26,516 bases of DNA from Anaerolineales bacterium (GCA_012032575.1 JAAUSP010000026.1:1-26516); one strand, 5' to 3'. Shown: positions 1-8,206, counted from the first letter of the stretch. Program-made: numbers and translations. The notes: generated from the letters alone by a model not told the origin.

Positions 1-1
1 C

Positions 2-339
2 ACACGATTGCCCTTCTACTGCGATTGCGTCGGCTGGCCGCGGGACGATGTTTACACCGATGGCGGACTGTCCGACATGATCTCCAGCGGCCGAGAAATC
101 ACCCGGCGCACCTTCTTGTCGCACGTTGACCAGGCGCCCATGCGCGAGCTGGAGGCCGGTTTGGGGTACGAGCGCGGCGGATTGACCATGGCCCGAGACT
201 GGCACGTTGGCTACTACCGCAGCACATTGCACGGCGAAACCGTGTACTACTTCAAGCACAGCGGCATTGAGCACGTCTTTGCGGACATGGGCAGCACCGC
301 ACCGCCGTCAAGGCCGCACCTATGCCGGAGCGCGGCTGA
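2..339 (+). CDS. Hypothetical protein, 5'-truncated by the window edge, one apparent frameshift
   Basis: The coding frame is already open at the first bases and reads a compositionally normal, aromatic-rich protein for about 95 codons (for example DWHVGYYRSTLHGETVYYF). I do not recognise the family. Around base 296-298 the frame must shift by one base. The new frame then reads RTAVKAAPMPERG and stops at TGA 337-339, which overlaps the ATG of the next gene (TGATG), a usual operon junction. GC content is visibly higher than in the DNA to the right, and this stretch together with the next fragment seems to belong to another locus joined at about 446-470. The shift is inferred from the stop/start overlap, so the exact site is uncertain. 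Confidence 0.45.
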
Positions 340-470
340 TGTTCACCACCCTGCAAGCCCGCATCGACAGCCGCGACGCTGTCGTCGCCGTGATCGGGCT
401 CGGCTACGTCGGCCTCCCCATCGCGATCGCCTTCGCCCAGAAGGCATCCACGTGACGGGCTTCGACGTGG
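339..470 (+). pseudogene. Nucleotide-sugar (UDP-sugar) dehydrogenase, N-terminal fragment only
   Basis: The ATG at 339 opens a reading frame with the classical N-terminal Rossmann fingerprint of the UDP-glucose/UDP-N-acetylmannosamine dehydrogenase family: [20 protein letters not shown]. One base is missing after AAG near 442. Adding it continues the frame as GIHVTGFDV, the expected second strand with the NAD-ribose-binding Asp. After about 44 residues the similarity stops and the same DNA becomes the minus-strand 3' part of an ATP-grasp gene. A normal member has about 430 residues, so roughly 90% is missing. Known family role: NAD-dependent four-electron oxidation of UDP-sugars for surface polysaccharide synthesis. 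The fragment is not functional here and is best explained by a chimeric junction. Confidence 0.7.
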
Positions 471-1777
471 TTGTCAATAAAGCTGGGGGCGCGGGAAAGA
501 GCCAGGGTAGGTTGGGCAATATAGTTGCGCGGCTGGGCCAGAATGCGCTGGCGAAACTCTCGCGCTCGGTGGCGGTGCTGTGCGGGCCAATCAACATGCC
601 ATAGCCACCCGATTCCCCCACCGCCTTGACCACCAGTTCGCCCAGATGCTCCAACACGTACTGCCGCTGCTGTTCATCGCTTAACAAATAGGTGTTCACA
701 TTGGGCAAAATGGGTTCTTCGGACAGATAGTAGCGAATGATCGCCGGGACATAAGCATAGACGGCTTTATCGTCGGCAATGCCGGTGCCGATGGCATTGG
801 CCAGGGCGACATTGCCAGCCCGGTAGGCATTGAACAGTCCGGCGACACCCAAAGCGGAGTCTGGCCGGAATACCAGCGGGTCGAGGAAATCGTCGTCAAC
901 CCGGCGATAGATCACATCCACGCGCTGCAAGCCGGCGGTGGTGCGCATGTAAACCACATTATCGTGAATGAGCAGATCACGCCCTTCAACCAGCTCAATG
1001 CCCATCTGTCGGGCTAAAAAGTGTGCTCGTAATAGGCTGAATTATAACGTCCGGGGTCAGCAGCGACAATGGGTCGGGTCGGGTGGCCGGGGCCAGCGCA
1101 CGCAGGGTGGCCAGTAAAGCCTGGCCGTAATTGTCCAGCGGGCGCACGCCGTAATTGCTAAACAGGTGGGGAAAAACCCGTTTCATCACCTGCCGATTAG
1201 CCAGCATATAAGACACGCCGCTGGGCACGCGCAGATTATCTTCCAGCACGGCAAAGCTGCCATCGGCCAGGCGCACTAAATCGGTGCCGGTGACAGAAAT
1301 ATAAATTCCGTGGGGCACACGCAAACCGCGCATCTCGCGCCGGTAGTGGCGGCAGCTATAGACCAGTTCACGCGGCACAACCTTGTCGGCCAGAATACGG
1401 CCCTCGTGATAAATGTCTTGCAAAAACATGTTGAGGGCGATAATACGCTGGGTCAACCCCCGCTCGATGTCGGCCCATTCTGTGCCGGTGAGAATGCGCG
1501 GCAGCAGATCGTGGGGGATGATCCGTTCGGTGCCCTCTTCGCGGCCATACACGGTAAAAGTGATGCCCTGATGAAGAAAGGACAGGTCGGCGGCCTGTTG
1601 GCGGCGCTGTAGCTCCTCAGCAGGCAGTTCTAGCAGGCGTTCATACAGGGCGTGATAATGCGGACGAGGCTGGCCGGTAGGGTAAAACAGTTCATCGTAG
1701 GCCACATCAAGTTCGTAACGGGTAAAAGGGGGGTGGAACATCACGCTGCGAGCAGACGATTGTAGGGTTTCGATCAT
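446..1777 (-). CDS. Circularly permuted ATP-grasp protein (DUF404/DUF407 type), frameshifted, C-terminus lost
   Basis: From ATG 1777 the protein reads [18 protein letters not shown] and continues through the conserved N-terminal block ([16 protein letters not shown]), the central [19 protein letters not shown] block and, after shifts, [22 protein letters not shown] and [19 protein letters not shown]. These are hallmarks of the circularly permuted type-2 ATP-grasp family, presumed ATP-dependent carboxylate-amine/thiol ligases, often beside alpha-E and transglutaminase proteins; neither partner is seen here. Three single-base deletions must be repaired: the A-run 1016-1020, 1046-1047 and about 558-561. 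Past the last one the frame reads [14 protein letters not shown] and ends at NHVEARHVD near 446, so roughly the last 40 residues are missing at the junction. An upstream TTG (1825) would add 16 residues but lies within the preceding terminator's downstream flank; ATG 1777 fits the family. Confidence 0.8.
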
Positions 1778-1820
1778 GATTAGTCTCTCTGTTCTCAGGA
1801 AAGCAAGCCGATATTTAGCC

Positions 1821-1868
1821 AACAAAAATGCTCCCGCCGCAAACTCTTAATTTTGCGGTCAGGAGCAT
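1821..1868 (-). terminator. Rho-independent terminator after the 1969-2727 gene
   Basis: Read on the minus strand, ATGCTCC and CCGCAAA pair with TTTGCGG and GGAGCAT in a two-segment stem with a small internal loop, followed directly by a TTTTTG tract. It lies about 100 bases after the stop of the SWIM-like gene and 44 bases before the ATP-grasp ATG, so it separates the two transcription units. An attenuator for the ATP-grasp gene is a weaker alternative. Confidence 0.75.
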
Positions 1869-1968
1869 CGCGGCTCAAAAAGGTTTATAGATTGTTGGGG
1901 CGCAATCTTAGCACAGGTTGGGGGATTTGTCAACAGGCGCTTTTTTACAGCCGCCCTTTAAACTGTGT

Positions 1969-2727
1969 TTACATGGCGCGGAGCCTGGCCAAGCCTTCCT
2001 GATAAATCTGGCGGCGAAAGTTATCCCGCCAGGAATTACCATCGGGCAGGGCGGCTTCGGCCCACTGAATAATGATTTGTCTTTCAGAGGAGAAAGCAGA
2101 ACCGTTGATTAAGTCAAGGATTTCCAGACCCAAATCGGTGCTACCACATTCAACATCCCAAATATAAGTATCAAACAAAGCGCGCAGAATCATCTGTCGA
2201 AAGTGGGCATCAGTTGAATAGGTCAAGCATTTGCTTAACCCTTGATTGGCTCGATAAATAACCTGGAACAATTCACCTTCTGAGTTATCAATCAGGTCGT
2301 AATTTTCAATAATTTCTCGGATTACTACGGTATAAATTACAAATGCCTCATAATAATCTTGCTGGTCTACATAGTTGTCGCCGGACTCAATAAAGTCCAG
2401 TAATTCCAGGCTCAAAGCATAGCAAGCATAGGGCTGATAAGCTACCCGATGGAAAACCTGGCGCACTTGCCGCTGCATAGCCTTTGCTTTTGGCGAAGAC
2501 TCCGGGTCTATTTTGTGCGGTTGAGGCTCTTCGATCAAAGCTTCCAGATCAGGTTCATGGGCAATCATCTTGCCGATTAACTCAACAAGTTCAGCCTTGC
2601 TATGGTGGGCCAGACGATTTCTTAAATCAACCTGATTGACCTCGAACGGCGAATTCCAACTATACGCCAGTTCGGCCATCCACCAGTACCAAATCTTGCT
2701 TTGATCAGGAGCTGTAGATTGTCCCAT
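1969..2727 (-). CDS. Uncharacterised helical protein resembling the C-terminal part of SWIM zinc-finger proteins
   Basis: About 252 residues from ATG 2727 (MGQSTAPDQSKIWYWW). No signal peptide or membrane segment is visible, and the sequence looks all-helical. A segment near residues 42-60 (HHSKAELVELIGKMI) resembles the 'sKeeLvalll.la' stretch that follows the zinc finger in SWIM proteins. The middle segment around NYDLIDNSEGELFQVIY resembles their D-DSdGel repeat region. There is no C-x-C/C-x-H SWIM finger, so this would be the helical part alone. An alternative ATG at 2772 adds 15 residues but has no ribosome-binding site; 2727 has a weak AAGGG 6 bases upstream. Function unknown. The family resemblance is from memory and moderate. 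It is followed by its own terminator and looks monocistronic. Confidence 0.65.
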   Translation of the reverse strand: MGQSTAPDQSKIWYWWMAELAYSWNSPFEVNQVDLRNRLAHHSKAELVELIGKMIAHEPDLEALIEEPQPHKIDPESSPKAKAMQRQVRQVFHRVAYQPYACYALSLELLDFIESGDNYVDQQDYYEAFVIYTVVIREIIENYDLIDNSEGELFQVIYRANQGLSKCLTYSTDAHFRQMILRALFDTYIWDVECGSTDLGLEILDLINGSAFSSERQIIIQWAEAALPDGNSWRDNFRRQIYQEGLARLRAM

Positions 2728-2884
2728 GGTTCGCCCTTTATAACTACATCGGTTAAGGAGGAAAAGTTTCATTTTTTGGCGTTTTTCACTTTGGAAGAAA
2801 GGCCAGTTATTCTCCTCAGCACTACATCAAGATTGATACCTTCTATTATACCATATAAAAGTTACAATAGAGTTACACCAGCAG

Positions 2885-2919
2885 GCAAAACAAAAAGCCT
2901 GGCCGAAGCCAGGCTTTTT
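2885..2919 (-). terminator. Rho-independent terminator after malate synthase
   Basis: AAAAAGCCTGG (2892-2902) pairs perfectly with CCAGGCTTTTT (2909-2919) across a six-base loop, with A/T runs at the foot on both sides, so it could work in either direction. It starts 18 bases after the malate synthase stop codon. Confidence 0.9.
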
Positions 2920-2936
2920 TTCTACCCAGGAAAGGG

Positions 2937-4511
2937 TTAGCTTAAATAGGGATAAGCCACAAAGGTTAAAAACTCGATAAACGTATCATTCAGCACCAAC
3001 TCGTCTAAAATTGCCACGGCTTCACCGTAGTGAGCATTACCAGCCCCACCCAGCGATGCCAGTTCTTCGGTGCGAATTTGTTCGTACATGGCTCTGGTAA
3101 ACTCCCGACCATCATCCAGCTTGGCACCATGGCAAAGCCACTGCCACAGTTGGGCACGCGAAATTTCGGCGGTGGCGGTATCTTCCATCAAATTGTAAAT
3201 GGCCGCTGCGCCGTTGCCATCCAGCCAGGAATTGATATATTGCAGGGCCACGTTAACATTTAAGCGTATCCCGGCTTCGGTAATCTGGCCACCCGGCACT
3301 TGAATATTGACCAAATCTGAGGCCGCCACCTGCACATCCTCGCGCATGCGTTCTTTCTGGTGAGGTTTGTCACCCAGCTTGCGCTCAAAAATTTCCCAGG
3401 CCACCGGCACCAGGTCAGGGTGAGCTACCCAGGTGCCATCAAAACCGTCGCTCGATTCGCGCTCTTTGTCCTCGCGCACTCTGGTCAGCGCCCGCTCGTT
3501 AACTTCAGAGTCGCGCCGGCTGGGGATAAATGCAGCCATTCCGCCGATAGCATGCGCGCCGTGCTTGTGGCAGGTTTTGACCAGCAGTTCGGTGTAGGGG
3601 CGCATAAACGGCACGGTCATTGTAACCTGAACGCGGTCGGGCAGCATAAACTCGGCCCGGCGGCTAAACTTTTTGATTACACTAAAGATGTAATCCCAGC
3701 GGCCGGCGTTGAGGCCCGACATGTGGTCGCGCAGTTCGTACAGGATTTCTTCCATCTCAAACGCGGCCATGATCGTCTCGATCAGCACAGTAGCCCGGAT
3801 TGTTCCGCGCGGAATGGATAATTCATCCTGGGCCAGTTTGAAAACATCATTCCACAGCCGCGCTTCGAGGTGGCTTTCCAGCTTGGGTAAATAATAGTAA
3901 GGTCCGCTGCCGCGCTGAAGTAGTTCATGGGCATTGTGGAAAAAGTACAAGCCAAAATCAAACAAACTGCCTGAAATGGGCTGGTCATCTACCAGGACGT
4001 TTTTCTCGGTGAGGTGCCAGCCGCGCGGCCGCACCAGGAGCGTGGCCACTTGGTCGTTAAGCTTGTATTCCTTACCTTCGGGGCTGACAAAATCAATCTG
4101 CCGCCGGACCGCGTTAATCAGGTTAAGCTGACCTTCGACGGCGTTGTTCCAGGTGGGGGAAAGGGCGTCTTCACAGTCGGCCATAAAAACGCTGGCTCCG
4201 GAGTTGAGCGCATTGACCATCATTTTGCGCTCGGTGGGGCCGGTGATTTCAACCCACCGTTTTTGTAAATCGGGCGGCGCGGGCGCAACCTGCCAGTCCC
4301 CGCGGGCCTCGCTGTTGGGCAGAAAATCCGGCAGTTTACCCGAATCAAGTTCTAGCTGGCGCTCAGCGCGTCGTTGCAGCAACCGTTCTCGGGTGGGGTT
4401 GAAATGGCGGTGGAGCTTGGCTACAAAGGCCAGCGCCTCGGGGGTTAGCACCTGGGCAAATGCGGGCAACTCTGGCCCCACAATCTGGACTCCATTGGGT
4501 AGATTTTGCAT
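2937..4511 (-). CDS. aceB: Malate synthase A
   Basis: Cytoplasmic enzyme of the glyoxylate shunt: glyoxylate + acetyl-CoA + H2O to malate + CoA (EC 2.3.3.9). The 524-residue length matches isoform A (about 530). Seen in the sequence: [15 protein letters not shown] near residue 110, the family signature from [18 protein letters not shown] through [16 protein letters not shown], the [11 protein letters not shown] block, [11 protein letters not shown], and [17 protein letters not shown] near residue 444, which holds the expected catalytic Asp. The start is supported by AGAGGAG about 10 bases upstream of ATG 4511. It is flanked by a terminator downstream and a 360-bp repeat-rich gap upstream, so it is probably transcribed alone. 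Isocitrate lyase is not in the window. In this setting the enzyme would route the acetyl-CoA that the PHA genes also handle. The identification is firm. Confidence 0.97.
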   Translation of the reverse strand: MQNLPNGVQIVGPELPAFAQVLTPEALAFVAKLHRHFNPTRERLLQRRAERQLELDSGKLPDFLPNSEARGDWQVAPAPPDLQKRWVEITGPTERKMMVNALNSGASVFMADCEDALSPTWNNAVEGQLNLINAVRRQIDFVSPEGKEYKLNDQVATLLVRPRGWHLTEKNVLVDDQPISGSLFDFGLYFFHNAHELLQRGSGPYYYLPKLESHLEARLWNDVFKLAQDELSIPRGTIRATVLIETIMAAFEMEEILYELRDHMSGLNAGRWDYIFSVIKKFSRRAEFMLPDRVQVTMTVPFMRPYTELLVKTCHKHGAHAIGGMAAFIPSRRDSEVNERALTRVREDKERESSDGFDGTWVAHPDLVPVAWEIFERKLGDKPHQKERMREDVQVAASDLVNIQVPGGQITEAGIRLNVNVALQYINSWLDGNGAAAIYNLMEDTATAEISRAQLWQWLCHGAKLDDGREFTRAMYEQIRTEELASLGGAGNAHYGEAVAILDELVLNDTFIEFLTFVAYPYLS

Positions 4512-4534
4512 TGCACTCTGACTCCTCTGAAAAT

Positions 4535-4597
4535 AGAGATTGGTAATTGGAGATTGGAGATTGGATTAATCTCGAATCTCCCAATCTCCAATCTCTG
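4535..4597. repeat. Inverted repeat built from GGAGATT units
   Basis: AGAGATTGG at 4535-4543 is matched by CCAATCTCT at 4588-4596. Between them, tandem copies of the heptamer GGAGATT face AATCTCC copies on the other side, giving a long imperfect stem. It lies about 25 bp upstream of the malate synthase start. Confidence 0.7.
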
Positions 4598-4667
4598 CCT
4601 TATTTTAATACCTGGCGGCGTACAGGCCGCTGGGGAACTTTCCTGACTGTACAATTTACTGTAAATA

Positions 4668-4714
4668 AGAGTCCCGATTTCAGTCTGATAAACCGAAGAT
4701 ACGGGACTCTTTTT
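4668..4714 (+). terminator. Terminator-like hairpin, 9-bp stem with T-tract
   Basis: AGAGTCCCG (4668-4676) pairs with CGGGACTCT (4702-4710), followed by TTTT on the plus strand. The loop is long (25 bases) and there is no plus-strand gene upstream, so it may be a mobile repeat rather than a working terminator. Confidence 0.45.
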
Positions 4715-4790
4715 GAAAAACTACAGGATGTAGGGTTATTAGTTTAACTCAAGAAGCTGCTTATCGCAACCGTAGTTGGCTGCTCGGAAG

Positions 4791-4827
4791 GGGTCTGCGA
4801 CCCCCGACAGACGCGGGTAGCAGACCC
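4791..4827. repeat. Small palindromic repeat
   Basis: GGGTCTGC (4791-4798) and GCAGACCC (4820-4827) form a perfect 8-bp stem. The enclosed GC-rich stretch contains a further CCC/GGG pairing. It resembles the REP-like elements common between genes in this type of genome. It has no T-tract. Confidence 0.55.
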
Positions 4828-4873
4828 GTTTTGAGCCTGAACAGCGTAATCCTATTAACCCTTAATTTAAACA

Positions 4874-5300
4874 TCAGGCCGGCTCAAAAGCCAGATAGGT
4901 GCGGCGCTTGTCTTCCTGGCCGCGCTCGACAAAGGCGACTTTTACCGGGGTACCGATTTTGATGGTTTCCGGGTGAGCCACATCTACGCCAATGATTTGA
5001 GCGCTGACTTTGGGGCCTTCATCCAGTTCGACTATTCCGGCACAGTAGGGGTTGTTGCGGTTGTAACCGGCTTCGATCATCTGGGTGGGGGCAATGGTAA
5101 TAACGGTAAAGGCGACCAGTTTGCCCTGCCAGACAGTTCAACTAGCTCCATATCATAGGTGTTGAGTGGCCGGGGCACATGGGGCGCGGCGGCACATAGA
5201 GTTTGTCGCTGACTAAGCTGCGAGAGCCGACCAGTTTATGCTGAGCCAGGTATTGATTAAATTCAGCAGCGGTAAAGGGAGGGGCAACATTTTCTGCCAT
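4874..5300 (-). CDS. DUF35 OB-fold protein (thiolase partner), two single-base deletions
   Basis: ATG 5300 lies 3 bp after the thiolase stop, so the two genes form an operon. The N-terminal part (FTAAEFNQYLAQHKLVGSRS, then KLYVPPRPMCPGHST) and the C-terminal part (MIEAGYNRNNPYCAGIVEL, then GTPVKVAFVERG) together make one DUF35/ChsH2-type protein of about 142 residues. Two missing bases split it: one in the C-run 5124-5126 and one at 5158-5159; restoring both gives a continuous ELVELSGRGKLVAFTVITIAP. Known of the family: DUF35 proteins have a rubredoxin-like zinc ribbon plus an OB fold and form complexes with thiolases, shuttling acyl-CoA between active sites. Here three of the usual four zinc-ribbon cysteines are absent (SRSLVSDKLYVPPRPMC), so it may not bind zinc. 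Confidence 0.85.
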
Positions 5301-5303
5301 GAG

Positions 5304-6566
5304 TTATTTCCTCTCGTAAATGTGGACGATGGCTGTTTCGCCGGTGCCACCAACATTATGGGTTAAGCCCAGGTTGAGGTTGTCGCCGGGCAGTTGCCGT
5401 TCACCGGCTTCGCCGCGCAGTTGCTTCCAGATCTCAACCACCTGTCCCGCGCCCGAAGCGCCAACCGGGTGACCTTTGGATTTAAGCCCGCCCGAGCTGT
5501 TAATGGGGCGCGGGCCTACGCGAGAGGTAACGCCTTCCTCGGCAGCGACATAGCCTTGACCGGGTTTGAAGAAACCGAGGTCTTCGGTAGCGAGAATCTC
5601 GGCGATGGTGAAGCAGTCGTGAACTTCGGCCACTTTGATATCTGCGGGCGTCACGCCGGCCATCTCGTAAGCTTTTTGAGAGGCAATCTGGGCCGCTCTG
5701 AGGCCGGTCAATTCGGAGCGATGGCGGATGGTCATATCGCTGGCCTGACCGGAACCGACGACATAAACGGGGTTTTCGGAATAATTCCGGGCCAGATCTT
5801 CAGCTACCAAAAGGATAGCCGCCGCACCATCAGAAACCGGCGAGCAGTCGTACAGACGCATGGGCCAGGCAATCACCAGGTTGGCTTTGTCGTCGTGCAG
5901 AAATTCCATCTCGTCGGCCCAGGTGGGGATGGGGCGGCCTTTCTTTTCGGCGCTCTTCTTTTGACGATCCATCAGGCTGGCAATCGTCTGTCCAAATTGG
6001 GCTTTGGGATTAAGCGAGCCGTTGTTGTGATTCTTGATGCCCACTTTCATAAATGATTCTGGGGTAGCCCCATAACGATCCATATAGGCGGTGGCAATTG
6101 AAGCATACAGACCGGGGAAGGTAAAGCCGGCCGGAACATCATACAGAGCATCAGAAGCGGTGGCCAGGGTATCGGTCACGCGCTCGGTAGGCAGATCGGT
6201 CATTTTTTCAATGCCGCCCACCAAAACCATATCATACATACCAGAAGCGATAGCAAACAAGCCGCTGCGCAGGGCGGCGCTGCCGCTGGCACAGGCATCT
6301 TCACAGCGGGTGGCTGGTCGAGGAGTCAGGCCGACATAGTCGGTCATAAAAGGAGCCGTATGGCCCTGGCCTTCAAATAGGTCACTACTGTAATTGCCAA
6401 TATAAACTGCTTCGATAGCATTGGGGTCAAAACCCTTGTCTACGGATACAGACATTTCACGAAAGGCTTCGACAAATAAATCTCGGGTCGCTTTGCCGGG
6501 GAAGGCACCAAATTGGGTCATTCCAGCCCCCACAATAGCGACACCCCGGTTAAGTTTTCCAGCCAT
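5304..6566 (-). CDS. SCP-x-type thiolase (acetyl-CoA acetyltransferase-like)
   Basis: A 420-residue thiolase of the lipid-transfer/SCP-x branch, often annotated acetyl-CoA acetyltransferase. The nucleophile is Cys92 in CEDACASGSAAL. The other active-site blocks are HDCFTIAE, SGGLKSKGHPVGASGAGQ and the C-terminal NVGGTGETA. The start is fixed by AAGGAGG four bases before ATG 6566. It is the downstream thiolase of the PHA island and is followed at once by its DUF35 partner. This pairing is typical of thiolases that act as a complex in condensation or cleavage of acyl-CoAs. In this context condensation of two acetyl-CoA to acetoacetyl-CoA for PHA precursor supply is plausible, but the SCP-x branch differs from the usual PhaA, so substrate is inferred. 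Cytoplasmic. Confidence 0.93.
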   Translation of the reverse strand: MAGKLNRGVAIVGAGMTQFGAFPGKATRDLFVEAFREMSVSVDKGFDPNAIEAVYIGNYSSDLFEGQGHTAPFMTDYVGLTPRPATRCEDACASGSAALRSGLFAIASGMYDMVLVGGIEKMTDLPTERVTDTLATASDALYDVPAGFTFPGLYASIATAYMDRYGATPESFMKVGIKNHNNGSLNPKAQFGQTIASLMDRQKKSAEKKGRPIPTWADEMEFLHDDKANLVIAWPMRLYDCSPVSDGAAAILLVAEDLARNYSENPVYVVGSGQASDMTIRHRSELTGLRAAQIASQKAYEMAGVTPADIKVAEVHDCFTIAEILATEDLGFFKPGQGYVAAEEGVTSRVGPRPINSSGGLKSKGHPVGASGAGQVVEIWKQLRGEAGERQLPGDNLNLGLTHNVGGTGETAIVHIYERK

Positions 6567-6681
6567 TATACCTCCTTACAGATAATATTAACTTTAATCC
6601 CCTATTGATTTGATAATAATCCCGTTAAGCTGAGTCAAGTACCTCTTGGAGCGTGCAGAGGCCCATCGTGGTCAGCCTGAG

Positions 6682-7026
6682 TTAGCCCTGATTCTCCTCA
6701 CCTTTGCTGGTCGCTGAGTCTTCAGGGGTTGGAGCTTTAGTTTCGCCTTTCTCTTCGGCGCCCTCTGTCTTGGTCCAGGTTCGCATCCAATCGGCCTGCA
6801 TACTTAAGGTCTCTTGCAGCATACCTTCCCAGAGATTTAAGATTTGCTGAACTTCCTGCTCTGGAATTTTGGCCCCAACCGTAGCTTTTCGCAGTTTTTG
6901 AATGGTGGTTTCAGCCTGTTCAAGCCGATTTCGGAGCAGTTCGTGGCGCTCCAACAGTTCAAGATAACGATAGCGCGGCACTACCCCCATCATTTTCCAG
7001 GTGTCCTCAAGCCAATCTCCCATCAT
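6682..7026 (-). CDS. Small coiled-coil protein of the PHA island, unknown function
   Basis: 114 residues. The N-terminus (MMGDWLEDTWKMMG) is Trp/Met-rich. Residues about 18-50 form a charged heptad-like helix (YLELLERHELLRNRLEQAE). A Trp-containing helix follows (ILNLWEGMLQETLSMQADW), and the tail is acidic and low-complexity. The architecture recalls PhaE/PhaR C-termini and phasins: amphipathic helix plus coiled coil. Its ATG overlaps the stop of the upstream small gene (ATGA), so translation is probably coupled. Inferred role: granule-associated or PHA synthase-associated protein. No family recognised with certainty. Confidence 0.75.
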   Translation of the reverse strand: MMGDWLEDTWKMMGVVPRYRYLELLERHELLRNRLEQAETTIQKLRKATVGAKIPEQEVQQILNLWEGMLQETLSMQADWMRTWTKTEGAEEKGETKAPTPEDSATSKGEENQG

Positions 7027-7205
7027 TCAGGCTTGGTGGATTGCCCAACTGCCATAGGCATGAAACGGGTCATCCAGCGGGTTAATTGATCGGGAGTGGT
7101 TGGCATTTCGCCCAGGGTGCGAATTGCCTCCTGAGCATCAGCAGTACCACGCATAGCATCGCTCATGAGACGAAGCCACATCTCCATCGTGTTCTGAGTT
7201 GACAT
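7023..7205 (-). CDS. Very small Trp/Met-rich protein of the PHA island
   Basis: 60 residues starting at ATG 7205, which has GAGGG four bases upstream; a start further up at 7235 would overlap the preceding SDR gene and has no ribosome-binding site. The sequence (MSTQNTMEMWLRLMSDAMRG) suggests one amphipathic helix followed by a short second helix with LTRWMTRFMPM. It sits 10 bp after the SDR reductase and overlaps the next gene by 4 bp, so all three look co-translated. I do not recognise a family. The composition and position suggest a granule-surface peptide or an accessory of the next protein. Confidence 0.7.
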   Translation of the reverse strand: MSTQNTMEMWLRLMSDAMRGTADAQEAIRTLGEMPTTPDQLTRWMTRFMPMAVGQSTKPE

Positions 7206-7215
7206 TATACCCTCA

Positions 7216-7929
7216 TCAGAAATATTGCCCACCATTCACGGGGATGACCTGGCCGGTGATGTAACTTGAAGCAACCGGCGATAGCAGGAAAGCAACTACC
7301 CAGGCCATCTCCTTGGGTTGGGCAAAGCGGCGCAGAGGAATCTGCTTAATCAGCACTTCTTGCACCTTTTCAGGAATACCTTTTACAATATCGGTCTCGG
7401 TGTAACCCGGCGCAACCACATTAGATCGGACCCCATAGCGAGCGGCCTCAAGGGCCAAAGTTTGGGCCAGAGCAATCATCCCGGCCTTAGCAGCAGAGTA
7501 GTTAGCCTGTCCAATATTACCTCGCTGGCCCCCCAACGAGCTGATAAAAACAACCGAACCTTCCTGCCGCTCGTACATCTTGGGTAAAATGGATTTAACC
7601 GTATAGTAAGCCCCGGTTAAATTGACTTCAAGCACACTGTGCCAGTCGTCCGTGGGCATTCTGACAATCAGATTATCTTTAATGATGCCGGCGTTTGGCA
7701 CTATTCCGTAAATTGGCCCCAATTCCCGCTCTACTTTGTCGGCGAATTCGGCCATACCGGCTTCGTCGGTCACGTCAACTTTGACGGCCAGTGACCCCCG
7801 CGGCCCGGGTTCGCTGCGGTAATTATAAGCTACTTTTGCCCCAAATTCTTCCAGAACTTCTACAATAGAAGCCCCAATACCATGGTTGCCCCCGGTAACT
7901 ACAACGACTTTGTCCTCAAGCCCTAACAT
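7216..7929 (-). CDS. SDR-family reductase, 3-oxoacyl/acetoacetyl-CoA reductase-like
   Basis: A 237-residue classical short-chain dehydrogenase. The nucleotide-binding motif TGGNHGIGA is at residues 12-20, PNAG at 78-81 replaces the usual NNAG, and the catalytic Ser131, Tyr144 and Lys148 are in place (YSAAK). The C-terminal block SSYITGQVIPVNGGQYF is typical of FabG/PhaB. GGGAGG stands five bases before ATG 7929. It is the first gene of the sub-operon with the two small proteins and the thiolase. The likely reaction is NAD(P)H-dependent reduction of a 3-oxoacyl-CoA to the (R)-3-hydroxyacyl-CoA used by PhaC. FabG-type activity on ACP substrates cannot be excluded. Confidence 0.9.
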   Translation of the reverse strand: MLGLEDKVVVVTGGNHGIGASIVEVLEEFGAKVAYNYRSEPGPRGSLAVKVDVTDEAGMAEFADKVERELGPIYGIVPNAGIIKDNLIVRMPTDDWHSVLEVNLTGAYYTVKSILPKMYERQEGSVVFISSLGGQRGNIGQANYSAAKAGMIALAQTLALEAARYGVRSNVVAPGYTETDIVKGIPEKVQEVLIKQIPLRRFAQPKEMAWVVAFLLSPVASSYITGQVIPVNGGQYF

Positions 7930-8206
7930 TTTTGCCTCCCTTGGTTAAATAAATTGAGAATATTTTATTGTCTGGCTAAAAAAATTGCCTGGATGATCAG
8001 AATGAGGATGGCTTCGTTTTACTGAAAGTAAAACTACACCGGAGATGTTTTGATATAACGAGTTAAATTAGCCCCAAAAACAATATACGAGGAGTTTAAT
8101 CTATCTTATGAGCAAAAAACAGTGACAAGAGGCGGCATTTTGCAGTGACATTTGTCATCGGTGCATTTTCAAATACTCAAAGCCGTTATAGCTTACACCT
8201 GTCTGG
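7930..8206. other. Intergenic control region upstream of the SDR sub-operon
   Basis: Gap between the PhaC-side hairpin and the SDR gene, with no coding potential seen. It should hold the promoter for the minus-strand SDR/small protein/thiolase unit. The only clear element is the perfect inverted repeat at 8016-8034, listed separately. It is AT-rich near the SDR start. Confidence 0.5.
8016..8034. promoter_or_regulatory. Operator-like perfect inverted repeat
   Basis: GTTTTACT-gaa-AGTAAAAC, an 8-3-8 perfect dyad about 87 bp upstream of the SDR reductase start. The short odd spacer and size fit a dimeric regulator site better than a terminator, as there is no T-tract and no upstream gene ending here. 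The regulator is unknown. Confidence 0.45.

Larger units (their letters stand above)
4512..4873. other. Repeat-rich intergenic gap, no gene seen
   Basis: A 362-bp gap between malate synthase and the DUF35 gene. It contains three separate hairpin-forming elements (4535-4597, 4668-4714, 4791-4827), described individually. I see no convincing coding region. The malate synthase promoter must lie here, but I could not pick one with confidence. Confidence 0.6.

Noticed and set aside
343..445. Extension of the ATP-grasp frame to 343 on the minus strand
   Set aside because: It is out of frame with the family after about 559 and becomes Arg-rich antisense of the dehydrogenase fragment. The true homology ends near 446.
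5394..6056. Plus-strand frame of 220 codons opposite the thiolase
   Set aside because: The thiolase on the other strand has all active-site motifs and a ribosome-binding site. This frame has neither.
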